A stretch of DNA of 64,000 nucleotides from Mycobacteroides salmoniphilum (GTDB lineage Bacteria; Actinomycetota; Actinomycetes; Mycobacteriales; Mycobacteriaceae), in contig NZ_CP024633.1 of the NCBI RefSeq assembly GCF_004924335.1, positions 4,092,001 through 4,156,000 on the forward strand. The letters are read 5' to 3'. Positions 20,550-29,521 of the stretch are shown piece by piece. The stretch's first letter is position 1. Every line of letters starts with the position of its first letter. Under the pieces are notes generated by a model. The model was not told where the DNA came from and did no database searches. It saw nothing but the letters and a program-made list of their open reading frames with translations. Both the position numbers and the translations under genes were made by a program.

Positions 20550-21184
20550 TGAGCACCGAGGAACTTCCGGATATCGCCGGAATCGCCCACCACCCCGACG
20601 GGCACCCCCACGGTGCGGTAGTGCTGACCCACGGCGCCGGTGGCAGCTGCCACTCCCCCATGCTGCGGCTGCTGTGCACGGCGTGGGCCGAACGCGGTTG
20701 GCTGGCGATACGTTTCGATATGCCCTTCCGGCGCAACCGGCCAAGCGGTCCCCCCTCGGCCTCATCGGCCGATAAGGACCGCGCGGGCATCGCCGAGGTG
20801 ATCAACAAGGCTCGCGCCCTGGTGGATGGCCCGCTCGTGGCGGGCGGTCATTCCTACGGCGGACGTCAAACCTCGATGCTCGTGGCGGAAAAGGGGCCGA
20901 TCATCGACGTCCTCACCGTGTTCTCCTACCCGCTGCATCCGCCCGGCAAGCCCGACCGGCTGCGCACCGAGCATCTGCCGGGCATCCAGGTTCCGACGGT
21001 GTTCACTCACGGCACCTCGGATGCGTTCGGCACCATCGCCGAACTCAAGGAGGCATCGATTCTGATACCCGGCGGCGCGACAATCGTGGAGATCACCGGT
21101 GCGCGCCATGACCTGGGCTCCAAGACAATCGATGTCCCGAAGCTCGCCATCGATGCCGCGCTGGTCGCCCTGAAAGCGAACTAA
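20549..21184 (+). CDS. Alpha/beta hydrolase, KANL3/Tex30-like (Rv0421c homologue)
   Basis: 211 residues. The alpha/beta-hydrolase fold is supported by AVVLTHGAGGSCHSPM (oxyanion loop), the nucleophile elbow GGHSYGGRQ with Ser near 109, VFTHGTSDAFG (acid region) and the C-terminal His in TGARHDLGS. This family is close to dienelactone hydrolases; the substrate is not known. Its position after thiD matches Rv0421c beside thiD in H37Rv, so it is part of the conserved neighbourhood. GTG start from a likely leaderless promoter, separate from the thiC riboswitch. Confidence 0.88.
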   Translation: MSTEELPDIAGIAHHPDGHPHGAVVLTHGAGGSCHSPMLRLLCTAWAERGWLAIRFDMPFRRNRPSGPPSASSADKDRAGIAEVINKARALVDGPLVAGGHSYGGRQTSMLVAEKGPIIDVLTVFSYPLHPPGKPDRLRTEHLPGIQVPTVFTHGTSDAFGTIAELKEASILIPGGATIVEITGARHDLGSKTIDVPKLAIDAALVALKAN

Positions 21185-21190
21185 CAGAAC

Positions 21191-21820
21191 CTAACGCTCG
21201 TCCACCACGCGCCAGTCGCGCATCAACAGCTGTGCCGCCCGACGCAGATCAGCCTCCGCCTGCGCCACGGTGAGACCACCGTTGAGACACACCTGAATAC
21301 AGCCGAACCACTGGTGCACCAGCAGCCTGATCACCGCCTCATCCTCATCGACCGGATCCGAAAGACCGGCCACCTCGGATATCAGCTCGTGGAACCGCTT
21401 CTCGACCTGCATCAGATCGGGCACCTCGGCCAGTGACGCCGAGTTCGAGGACCTGATCATCGCGATCGCCAGCATGCGACGCCGCGTCAATCCGCGCAGC
21501 GCCCGTACCAGTGCTTCACCCACCCGGTCGGCCGCCGTTTCCTGCCCATCGGGAGACAACGGGATGCGCCCGACAAGTCGTTCCGACTCACGCACCAGAG
21601 CCGAGACGAACAGATGACGCTTCGTCGGGAAGTACCGGTACAACGTGCCAATGGCAACGTTGGCGTGTTTGGCGACATCGTGCATCTGGACGTGATCGAG
21701 CTCGCGCGTCATGGCGAGTTCTTCGGCCGCATCGAGCATGCGCTTGTACTGCTCATGTTGACGCCTGGTCGACGGCATGGCGGCGGGCCGCACCGGTGAC
21801 GCTTCAACCATGGCGCTCAC
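21191..21820 (-). CDS. TetR/AcrR family transcriptional regulator (KstR-like)
   Basis: 209 residues from the GTG at 21820 (AGGTG about 9 nt upstream); ATG at 21811 is an alternative. The helix-turn-helix is clear: VQMHDVAKHANVAIGTLYRYFPTKRHLF, close to the HTH of the mycobacterial sterol regulator KstR (written in two parts: VQMHDVAKHANVAIG then TLYRYFPTKRHLF). The C-terminal ligand domain differs from KstR. The promoter region contains a match to the KstR operator consensus, so autoregulation is likely. Target genes beyond itself are not evident: neighbours are a hydrolase (convergent) and a PucR regulator. Confidence 0.88.
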   Translation of the reverse strand: MSAMVEASPVRPAAMPSTRRQHEQYKRMLDAAEELAMTRELDHVQMHDVAKHANVAIGTLYRYFPTKRHLFVSALVRESERLVGRIPLSPDGQETAADRVGEALVRALRGLTRRRMLAIAMIRSSNSASLAEVPDLMQVEKRFHELISEVAGLSDPVDEDEAVIRLLVHQWFGCIQVCLNGGLTVAQAEADLRRAAQLLMRDWRVVDER

Positions 21821-21852
21821 GATCTTTTCACCTGCATAAATAACCCCGAAAC

Positions 21853-21866
21853 TGGAACCTGTTCTA
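21853..21866. promoter_or_regulatory. KstR-type operator (TNNAACNNGTTNNA) upstream of the tetR gene
   Basis: TGGAACCTGTTCTA matches the 14-bp KstR consensus at all fixed positions and lies about 33 nt upstream of the tetR start. It is a partial palindrome, as expected for a TetR dimer. It may bind this protein, KstR itself, or both. Confidence 0.55.
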
Positions 21867-21917
21867 AATAAGGTAGCACTACCGTAAGCCCGCGCACTGC
21901 GAATTAGTAGTCCTGGT

Positions 21918-23447
21918 TCAGTTCCCGGCGCTCGGCGTTCCCGCCAGCATCGCCAGCAGCAGCTCAGCGCGCACCCTTGCGATATCAAGGTCGCAGGCCA
22001 GCAGCGACTGGACGGTTTCGACGCGTTTCCGCAGCGTGTGTCGGTGCACACCGACAGCGGTGGCCGCCGACTCCCAATGGCCGTTCGCCTCCAGATAGGC
22101 CCGTAAGGACACCAGCAGTTCCGTGCCGTGAGTGGCGTCGTGCTCGGCGACGGGGGCCAATGTCGCGTTCGCGACGGCGACCAGCACCTCACGACTCGCA
22201 CCGAAGGACAGCAGTGCACTACCCGCCAGTGAGGTGAACTCCAACGGTGTCCCGCCGCGTTCGGCCACCGACGCGGCGAGCTTCGCATTCTGCGCCGCAT
22301 CGCCGAGCCGCCCCACCGGATGCGCTCCGCTCAACCCGGCCCGCAGCCCCTTCCTGGTGCGCCCGTCCACGTCCACGAACAACCGCCGGGCGAATTCGGC
22401 AGTCTCCGACCCCGGGATCACGACGGTGAGCTGGGCCTCGGCGGTATGCGCGAAGACCGGGTGGCCCGCGGACTCCATGGCCCGGGTGACTATGGGCTGC
22501 ACCCGCCGCAGCGCTGCCGGGGATTCGGCATCCACCACCAACACCCGGATCCGGCCGCGCCCGTCGGCCGCCGGTGCCAGTTGCACCCACACCGAGTCCA
22601 GGTTCCGTTCATCGCCGAGCAGCAGCCCCAACGCCTGCCCATTCAACTGACGTTGCGCATCCTGCAGCCGCGACGGCTTGTCAAAATCCAAGGCCAACAA
22701 GGAATTTGCATGCCCCAGCAGTACCTGGTCCACGAAGGTCAACGGCGCCTTACTGACAACAGCCAACACTCCGTACGACGTACCACCCACACCGATCGTC
22801 TGTTGCGCGACCGCGATTCCCGGGTCCAGTTGTTGCGCGCCGGCCGATGCGCCCGGGGTCAAGGCACCCCGGACCAGATTCACCGTCGCGACATCCAGAT
22901 TGCGCGGATGACTCGCGATCACCGTGCCACCGGAGTCCAGCACCACAACGTGGGCCCGCAGCGACCGTCCGAGTTCCGCGGTGACCGCCTGCACACCACC
23001 ATTGACAATGGCTCGGGTAATCCGGGGCTGAGCCCGCGATACCCGCAGCACCGCGTCGTATTCCAGTTCGGCGATGCGGGTGCTCACCGCCTTGACCACC
23101 GCGGCGAACGGGGTGCGCAGCGGCACCTCTATCAGCGGCATACCCAGCTCGTCGGCGGCTGTCACCAACTCCGACGGCACCTCGTCGAACGTCAATCCGG
23201 TACCGAATCCCAATGCGGCAACGCCATTCTCGTCAAGCGCCCGTAAGTAGCGCAGCCGTTCCCGGGCACTACCGGGTAGGCCGATCCCGGTGGTGAGCAC
23301 CAGCTCTCCACCGGATAGCCATCGCGCGGGGTCGGCGAGTTCTGTGGTGAGCGCCAGATTGATCGTGCGCCCCAGACCCGCAGCGCCGCCCTTCAGGGTG
23401 AGTTTCAGATCCAGCTGATCCAACACCCAGCGCACCGCAACAGTCAC
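21918..23447 (-). CDS. PucR family transcriptional regulator
   Basis: 509 residues. The N-terminal PucR purine-catabolism domain (about 10-125) has LTTELADPARWLSGGELVLT followed by TGIGLPG. The middle is a GGDEF-like sensor region. The C-terminal PucR helix-turn-helix reads LRAYLEANGHWESAATAVGV followed by HRHTLRKRVE. PucR-type proteins activate catabolic genes in response to amines, amino acids or purines. It is divergent from the aldehyde dehydrogenase/amine oxidase cluster across 146 bp, which makes it the likely local regulator. GTG start with GAGG close upstream. Confidence 0.92.
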   Translation of the reverse strand: MTVAVRWVLDQLDLKLTLKGGAAGLGRTINLALTTELADPARWLSGGELVLTTGIGLPGSARERLRYLRALDENGVAALGFGTGLTFDEVPSELVTAADELGMPLIEVPLRTPFAAVVKAVSTRIAELEYDAVLRVSRAQPRITRAIVNGGVQAVTAELGRSLRAHVVVLDSGGTVIASHPRNLDVATVNLVRGALTPGASAGAQQLDPGIAVAQQTIGVGGTSYGVLAVVSKAPLTFVDQVLLGHANSLLALDFDKPSRLQDAQRQLNGQALGLLLGDERNLDSVWVQLAPAADGRGRIRVLVVDAESPAALRRVQPIVTRAMESAGHPVFAHTAEAQLTVVIPGSETAEFARRLFVDVDGRTRKGLRAGLSGAHPVGRLGDAAQNAKLAASVAERGGTPLEFTSLAGSALLSFGASREVLVAVANATLAPVAEHDATHGTELLVSLRAYLEANGHWESAATAVGVHRHTLRKRVETVQSLLACDLDIARVRAELLLAMLAGTPSAGN

Positions 23448-23593
23448 CTCACGGGACTGTACAGAATGGTGAAAAACACCGCGAAGATTCCCGGAATTGT
23501 CGGATGATCAGGCATGTGTCTCAGCGCACACTGGTTGTCTGCGTGTTTTCTTGACGTGCTTAGACGGATTCCCTCGACGGATGGACATGCGAT

Positions 23594-25030
23594 ATGCCGG
23601 ATTCGGTACTCCAGAACTACATCGACGGCCAGTTTGTCGATTCTTTGTCCCTGCAATCCTCCGAGCCCATCGACCTGATCAGTCCGGTCGACGAATCGTT
23701 GGTGGGCCGCGCCCCGGTGTCCAATGCCGATGACGTGAATGCGGCGGTGGCCGCCGCCGAACGTGCCTTCATCTCCTGGGGTAAGTCCACACCGAGCGTC
23801 CGGCAGCAGGCGCTGCTCAAACTCGCCGACGCCATTGAGGCGCATATCGACGAGATCGTCGAGGCCCAGTGCCGCAACACCGGGCAGCCGAAAGCCGTCA
23901 TCGCCGCCGAAGAGGTGACCGTGAGCGCCGACCAGCTCCGGTTCTTCGCCGGTGCCGCACGACTCGTCGAGGGCAAATCGGCCGGCGAGTACATGGAGGG
24001 ATTCACGTCCTACGTTCGGCGCGAGCCCATTGGCGTCGTCGGGCAGGTAACCCCGTGGAACTACCCGTTCATGATGGCGATCTGGAAGATCGGCCCCGCG
24101 TTGGCGGCCGGGAACACCATTGTCCTCAAGCCCAGCGACACCACCCCGGAAAGCACACTGGTGCTGGCCCGTTTGACCAAGGGCATCCTGCCCGACGGCG
24201 TCTTCAACGTCGTACTGGGCACCGCTACTACCGGCTCCGAATTGGTGAGTCACCCTGCCATTGGCCTAGTGTCGATCACGGGGTCGGTGCGGGCCGGCAT
24301 CGCCGTCGCCGCCTCGGCGGCCGAGCAGCTCAAGCGCAGCCACCTCGAACTCGGCGGTAAGGCACCGGTTGTGGTGTTCGGTGACGTCGACATCGACAAG
24401 GCGGCCACCGGGATTGCGCAGGCCGCCTTCTTCAACGCCGGCCAGGACTGCACGGCTGCCACCCGGGTGATCGTGCACCGGTCGATCCATGACGACTTCG
24501 TGAACGCCCTCAACGCCGCGGCGCAGACGTTGCGGCCGGGCCTGCCCGATGACCCCGACAGCTTCTACGGGCCGATGAACAACATCAACCACTTCACCGC
24601 CGTCACCAAGAAACTCGACAACCTACCCGCGCACGCGACGATCGTGACCGGTGGAAAGCGCTGGGGCGACAAGGGTTACTTCATCGAGCCCACCATCGTC
24701 ACCGGTGTCCGACAGGATGACTCGATAGTCCAGGAAGAGACCTTTGGGCCCATCTTGACCGTCCAATCCTTTGACGATGCGGACGAGGCCGTTCGCCTGG
24801 CCAATGGCGTGCGCTACGCGCTGGCCTCCAGTGTGTGGACCAAGGATCACGAGACCGCCGAAAAGTTCACTCGTGAACTCGATTTCGGCTGTGTTTGGGT
24901 GAATTGTCATATCCCATTGGTTGCCGAGATGCCACACGGCGGGTTCAAATACTCCGGGTACGGCAAGGACCTGTCGGCCTACGGCGTGGAAGACTACACC
25001 CGCATCAAGCACGTGATGAGCGCACACTAG
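23594..25030 (+). CDS. NAD-dependent aldehyde dehydrogenase, aminobutyraldehyde dehydrogenase-like
   Basis: 478 residues. The ALDH signature is complete: NAD-binding TPWNYPFMMAIWKIGPAL, glutamate motif LELGGKAPVV, and catalytic Cys286 in FNAGQDCTAATR. GQDCTA and the C-terminal HGGFKYSGYGKDLS resemble gamma-aminobutyraldehyde/betaine-aldehyde dehydrogenases, so it probably oxidises the aminoaldehyde made by the amine oxidase 2 bp downstream. It opens the catabolic cluster and is divergent from pucR. The exact substrate is inference. Confidence 0.92.
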   Translation: MPDSVLQNYIDGQFVDSLSLQSSEPIDLISPVDESLVGRAPVSNADDVNAAVAAAERAFISWGKSTPSVRQQALLKLADAIEAHIDEIVEAQCRNTGQPKAVIAAEEVTVSADQLRFFAGAARLVEGKSAGEYMEGFTSYVRREPIGVVGQVTPWNYPFMMAIWKIGPALAAGNTIVLKPSDTTPESTLVLARLTKGILPDGVFNVVLGTATTGSELVSHPAIGLVSITGSVRAGIAVAASAAEQLKRSHLELGGKAPVVVFGDVDIDKAATGIAQAAFFNAGQDCTAATRVIVHRSIHDDFVNALNAAAQTLRPGLPDDPDSFYGPMNNINHFTAVTKKLDNLPAHATIVTGGKRWGDKGYFIEPTIVTGVRQDDSIVQEETFGPILTVQSFDDADEAVRLANGVRYALASSVWTKDHETAEKFTRELDFGCVWVNCHIPLVAEMPHGGFKYSGYGKDLSAYGVEDYTRIKHVMSAH

Positions 25031-25032
25031 AC

Positions 25033-26976
25033 ATGGCAGCCGACACGTTCCACCCTCTCGATCCCCTGACCGCGGACGAATTCACCGCGACAGCCAAACT
25101 TCTGGCGCAAACGCACGGCGTCGGGAACGACTGGCGGTACACCTCCATCGAGCTGTCCGAGCCCTCGAAGGCCGAGATCGCCCGATTCGACGACAACGGC
25201 ACACGCCCCGAGCGTCGGGCACTCGCCAGGTGTCTGGACACCCAACGAAACGCCACCTATAAAGCGGTCGTCTCGCTGACCGCCGACGAGGTGCAATCCT
25301 GGGATCACATTCCCGGCGTGCAACCCAACTTCACAGTTGACGAGTGGGAAGAGGCCGATACGGCCCTGAGACGCCATCCGGATGTGATCGCCGCCCTGGC
25401 CGCACGCGGCATCACCGACATGGACCTGGTGTTCATGGATACCTGGACCTATGGCGATGCGGTCATGCCCGAGAAGTACAAGGGCAGACGCCTCGGGTGG
25501 TCGGACACCTGGGTGCGTTCCACCGAAGGCGCCAATCCATACGCGGGCCCCGTCAACGGATTTCACTGCGTCATCGACATGAACAGCATGGAGCTGCTGG
25601 AGATCGAGGACACGTTCACCGTCCCACGGCCCGAGATGATGGGCGAATATGTGCCCCGACACGTACCGGAACGCCTGCGCCGGCAGAGCACCCGGGAGTC
25701 GCTGCAACCACTGCATATCACCCAGCCCGACGGCACCTCCTTCACCATCGAAGGCAACAAACTCGAGTGGCAGAACTGGTCGTTGCGGGTTGGCTTCAAC
25801 TACCGCGAGGGCATGACACTGCATGCGGTGACATACAACGACAACGGCCGGGTGCGATCGGTGGCCAACCGCATGTCCTTCGCCGAAATGATGGTGCCCT
25901 ACCGGGACCACTGCGAAGATCACTACCGAAGAACAGCTTTCGATATCGGCGAGTGGGGCATCGGCTTCATGACCACCTCGCTGGAACTTGGTTGCGACTG
26001 CCTCGGCGAGATTCGCTACCTCGATGCCGTGCTACACAACAGCAAGGGCGAGCCGTACACCATCAAGAACGCGATCTGCATTCACGAAGAAGACAATGCG
26101 GTCCTGTGGAAGCACGTCGATCACGACCACGGCGCCGAGGTACGCCGGATGCGTCGGCTCACGGTGTCCTTCCACGTCACCGTCGCCAACTACGAGTACC
26201 TCACGTACTGGCGGTTCTATCAGGATGGAAACATCGAATGTGAGGTCCGTGCAACGGGAATCATGGTGGTGAGCAACTTCGCCGAGGGTGCCGCACACCC
26301 ACACGGAACCCTGGTCGACAACCGGACCTACGCGCCGTACCACCAACACTTCCTTGTCGCGAGACTGGACCTGGACGTCGATGGCACCGAGAACACCGTG
26401 TACGCCACCGAAACCGAAATCGAGCCGGTCGGCCCCCACAACCCGTACGGACTGTCTCTGCGGCAGCGCAATACCCCGTTGCGCACCGAATCGGAAGGCA
26501 AGCAGGACTTCTGCTGGCAGACTCAGCGCGCCTGGAAGGTCGTCAACGACAACACCCGCAACGGCATCGGCACCGCCCCGGCCTACAAGTTGGTACCCGG
26601 TGCGGCCATCCCGGCCATGTTCGATCCGTCCTCACCGGTGCTGGCACGCTGCCGTGCCATTGAACACACCCTCTGGGTGACCCCCAATTCACCCGAAGAA
26701 CGCTGGCCTGCAGGAGAATTCGTCACGCAGAGCAAGGAAGATCACGGCCTGCCCGCCTGGACTGAGGGCAACCGCTCCATCGAAAACACCGATGTGGTGC
26801 TCTGGTACGTATTCGGCATCCACCACATCACCCGCCCCGAAGACTGGCCGATCATGCCCGTCGACACCGTGAACTTCTGGCTCAAACCGGTCGGGTTCTT
26901 CGACCGCAACCCCTCGCTCGACGTCGCACCCACCCCGCCGAAGAGCTGTCACACATCCGGACACCAGGAGGCTTAG
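25033..26976 (+). CDS. Copper-containing primary-amine oxidase (TPQ cofactor)
   Basis: 647 residues from the ATG at 25033, the usual length of bacterial/actinobacterial enzymes. The topaquinone precursor is Tyr387 in VANYEYLTYW, the catalytic base Asp304 in AFDIGEWGIG, and the first copper ligands His-x-His in PYHQHFL, with a further His in GIHHITRPEDWP. It oxidises primary amines to aldehydes with release of ammonia and hydrogen peroxide. No signal peptide is present, so it acts in the cytoplasm. It is sandwiched between an aldehyde dehydrogenase and a universal stress protein with gaps of 2 bp each. Confidence 0.95.
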   Translation: MAADTFHPLDPLTADEFTATAKLLAQTHGVGNDWRYTSIELSEPSKAEIARFDDNGTRPERRALARCLDTQRNATYKAVVSLTADEVQSWDHIPGVQPNFTVDEWEEADTALRRHPDVIAALAARGITDMDLVFMDTWTYGDAVMPEKYKGRRLGWSDTWVRSTEGANPYAGPVNGFHCVIDMNSMELLEIEDTFTVPRPEMMGEYVPRHVPERLRRQSTRESLQPLHITQPDGTSFTIEGNKLEWQNWSLRVGFNYREGMTLHAVTYNDNGRVRSVANRMSFAEMMVPYRDHCEDHYRRTAFDIGEWGIGFMTTSLELGCDCLGEIRYLDAVLHNSKGEPYTIKNAICIHEEDNAVLWKHVDHDHGAEVRRMRRLTVSFHVTVANYEYLTYWRFYQDGNIECEVRATGIMVVSNFAEGAAHPHGTLVDNRTYAPYHQHFLVARLDLDVDGTENTVYATETEIEPVGPHNPYGLSLRQRNTPLRTESEGKQDFCWQTQRAWKVVNDNTRNGIGTAPAYKLVPGAAIPAMFDPSSPVLARCRAIEHTLWVTPNSPEERWPAGEFVTQSKEDHGLPAWTEGNRSIENTDVVLWYVFGIHHITRPEDWPIMPVDTVNFWLKPVGFFDRNPSLDVAPTPPKSCHTSGHQEA

Positions 26977-26978
26977 CC

Positions 26979-27869
26979 ATGAACACCGCCGCCAAGAGGA
27001 TTGCCGTTGCGTACCTGGCCACTCCGGGCGGCGATGACGCTCTAGCGGTGGGAGCACAGATCGCGCGCTCGCTGGGCGCGCACCTCGATCTGTGCATGGT
27101 GCTCCCCCAGGACCGCCCCATCCTGGCGCCGCTTCCCCAAAAGGAGCGCCAGGACATATTGTCCGAGAATGCCACTCACTGGTTGAAACATGCCGAGGCC
27201 ACCATTCCGGACGACCTCACGGTGCAGACACATATCGGCTTCCACGAGTCGATTGCCGAGGGACTCATTGCGCAGTGCGAGGCCCTGGGGGCCGAGGCGG
27301 TCGTGGTGGGTGGTTCCGGTGGCGGCCTGGTCGGCAGCCTGTCGCTGGGATCGGTGGTGAACGAGCTCGTGCACTCCTCTCCAATACCTCTGGTGATCTC
27401 GCCGCGAGGTGCGCGCTATCAGAAGAACCTCCGTGTCCGCGAAGTCACCTGTGCCATGGGAACCCGGCCGGGCGCACGTGTGCTGCTGGACACGGCATTA
27501 CGAGCCTGCCAGCGCGCCGGCACACCGCTGCGCCTGGTCTCGCTGGTGTCGTTCGACCCGATCCCCGGGGGTGACGACGATCAGTCGGCGCGAGAACGCG
27601 CCACCATTCATGCACAGCAGTCCCTTGAGACCGCCAAACTGGTGCTGCCACCAGAGTTCCCGGTCACGTCAATCGTCGCCGAGGGGCCCACCGTCGAGGC
27701 CGCCGTGAACAAGCTGGACTGGCACGAGGGCGACATCATCATGGTCGGTTCAAGTCGTCTGGCGCAGCCACGACGACTCTTCCTCGGCTCGACGGCCGCG
27801 AAGATGCTCCGCGTGCTGCAGGTCCCGATGGTCGTGATTCCTAAAGAAGAAGGGGGCGATAGTGACTGA
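26979..27869 (+). CDS. Universal stress protein with two UspA domains
   Basis: 296 residues forming two tandem UspA folds. The first runs from IAVAYLATPGGDDA to about 140 and ends with VVGGSGGGLVGSLSLGSVVNELVHSS, an ATP-binding-like loop. The second starts near 150 and ends with MVGSSRLAQPRRLFLGSTAAKMLRV. Two-domain Usp proteins are frequent in mycobacteria. Its place between the amine oxidase and the permease, overlapping the permease by 8 nt, suggests co-expression. It may modulate the transporter, as for Usp domains linked to APC carriers, but this is inference. Confidence 0.9.
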   Translation: MNTAAKRIAVAYLATPGGDDALAVGAQIARSLGAHLDLCMVLPQDRPILAPLPQKERQDILSENATHWLKHAEATIPDDLTVQTHIGFHESIAEGLIAQCEALGAEAVVVGGSGGGLVGSLSLGSVVNELVHSSPIPLVISPRGARYQKNLRVREVTCAMGTRPGARVLLDTALRACQRAGTPLRLVSLVSFDPIPGGDDDQSARERATIHAQQSLETAKLVLPPEFPVTSIVAEGPTVEAAVNKLDWHEGDIIMVGSSRLAQPRRLFLGSTAAKMLRVLQVPMVVIPKEEGGDSD

Positions 27870-29403
27870 GGACGTCGCTCACGCCGAACTGGAGCATGCC
27901 GAGCGGTCCGAGGGACTTGTCTCAAAGGGCTTGGCGGCCGGACGTATCGGCACCTTTACCGGCGCAATCCTCGGTATCTCTACGGTGGCACCGGGATACA
28001 CGCTCACGGCCAGCATCGGCCTGATTGTGGCCGCGGTCGGCCTCAAGATGCCGGCCATCCTGATCGCGGGTTTCATCCCGATGTTCCTCACCGCGTACGC
28101 CTACCGCGAGCTCAACTCGCGCGCACCCGACTGCGGCGCCTCCTTCACCTGGTCTACCAAGGCATTCGGCCCGTACATCGGCTGGATGTGTGGCTGGGGC
28201 ATGGTCATCGCCACCATTATCGTCTTGTCCAACCTGGCATCCATCGGTGTGCAGTACGGGTATCAGTTTCTCGGCGCCATCTTCCACAATCAGACACTCG
28301 GCGAGCTCGCCAACAACAAGGCCGTCAACATCATCTCGACCGTCGCGCTGCTGGCCATCGCCACCTACATCTCCAGCCGGGGCATCACCACGAGCGAAAA
28401 GGTGCAGTACGTACTCGTCGGGTTCCAGATGATCGTGCTGGTGATCTTCGCCGTTGTCGCCATCACGAAGGCACCCGGCGCGGCCGGGCATCTCGACTTC
28501 GATCTGGACTGGTTCAACCCGCTGACGGGATTGACCCTGAGTGCCTTTGTCATTGGGCTCGTCGGCTCGATCTTCGCGTTCTGGGGTTGGGATACCTGTC
28601 TGACACTCGGCGAGGAATGCAAGGACCCGACAAAGGTGCCCGGCCGTGCCGGCCTGCTGTGCGTGCTGTCGATCTTGCTGACCTACCTGCTGGTGGCGGT
28701 CGCGGTGATGATGTTCGCCGGTGTCGGCGACACCGATCTGGGGCTGGCCAATGAGCAGAACAAGGACAATGTCTTTGGCGCCCTTGCCAATCCGGTACTG
28801 GGCAGCTGGTTCGGCCCGCTGCTGCTGTTGGCGATATTCGCCTCCGCGGTGGCGAGCCTGCAGACCACCTCCCTGCCCGCGGCGCGCACCATGCTCGCCA
28901 TGGGCACCTATGGCGCTTTTCCGAAACGGTTCGCCAGCGTGAGCCCGCGATTCCTGACGCCGACCTTCAGCACCGTGGTGGCCGGTGCGATTACCGCGGT
29001 CTTCTACACCGTTGTCAGCCTGCTGTCCGATCGCACGCTGCTGGATACCATTGCGGCACTTGGCATCATGATCTGTTGGTACTACGGCATTACTGCCTTC
29101 GCCTGTGTCTGGTACTTCCGTTCGGAGCTATTCCAGAATGCCCACAACGTGGTGTACAAGTTCCTCTTTCCGCTCCTGGGCGGGCTCATGCTCGCCGCGG
29201 TGTTCGTCATCTCCGTGCGCGAGAGCATGGATCCGGAGAAGACCGGCAGCGGTGCCTCGATCGGCGGCATCGGCCTGGTGTTCTATCTGGGCTTCGGCAT
29301 CCTGGCGTTCGGCGCGGTGCTCATGCTGATCATGCGCGTCAAGAGCCCGGACTTCTTCCTCGGGCGCACCCTGACTCGCGACACCGCGCCGCTCGTGGAA
29401 TGA
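27862..29403 (+). CDS. APC-superfamily amino acid/amine permease
   Basis: 513 residues with about 12 hydrophobic segments. The conserved APC start is visible (LAAGRIGTFTGAILGISTVAPGYTL), with FAFWGWDTCLTLGEECKDP in the middle, the typical substrate/Na-site region. The GTG start overlaps the Usp gene. Given its neighbours it probably imports an amine or GABA for the catabolic enzymes on either side. Specificity cannot be read from the sequence. Confidence 0.92.
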   Translation: MTEDVAHAELEHAERSEGLVSKGLAAGRIGTFTGAILGISTVAPGYTLTASIGLIVAAVGLKMPAILIAGFIPMFLTAYAYRELNSRAPDCGASFTWSTKAFGPYIGWMCGWGMVIATIIVLSNLASIGVQYGYQFLGAIFHNQTLGELANNKAVNIISTVALLAIATYISSRGITTSEKVQYVLVGFQMIVLVIFAVVAITKAPGAAGHLDFDLDWFNPLTGLTLSAFVIGLVGSIFAFWGWDTCLTLGEECKDPTKVPGRAGLLCVLSILLTYLLVAVAVMMFAGVGDTDLGLANEQNKDNVFGALANPVLGSWFGPLLLLAIFASAVASLQTTSLPAARTMLAMGTYGAFPKRFASVSPRFLTPTFSTVVAGAITAVFYTVVSLLSDRTLLDTIAALGIMICWYYGITAFACVWYFRSELFQNAHNVVYKFLFPLLGGLMLAAVFVISVRESMDPEKTGSGASIGGIGLVFYLGFGILAFGAVLMLIMRVKSPDFFLGRTLTRDTAPLVE

Positions 29404-29521
29404 GCGGTGACCATGCACTCCAGAACGGCGTATCCAGGGGCCCTCGGTAGACAAACCGTCCATTCCCAGAAACACCCCGCGGCGGCAGACTGAGATCGCC
29501 GGATCGACGACAGGAAGCGCC

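Noticed and set aside
25033..26976. Extended start for the amine oxidase upstream of 25033
   Set aside because: The longer frame would overlap the aldehyde dehydrogenase by more than 130 bp and adds Arg-rich residues without similarity to the family.
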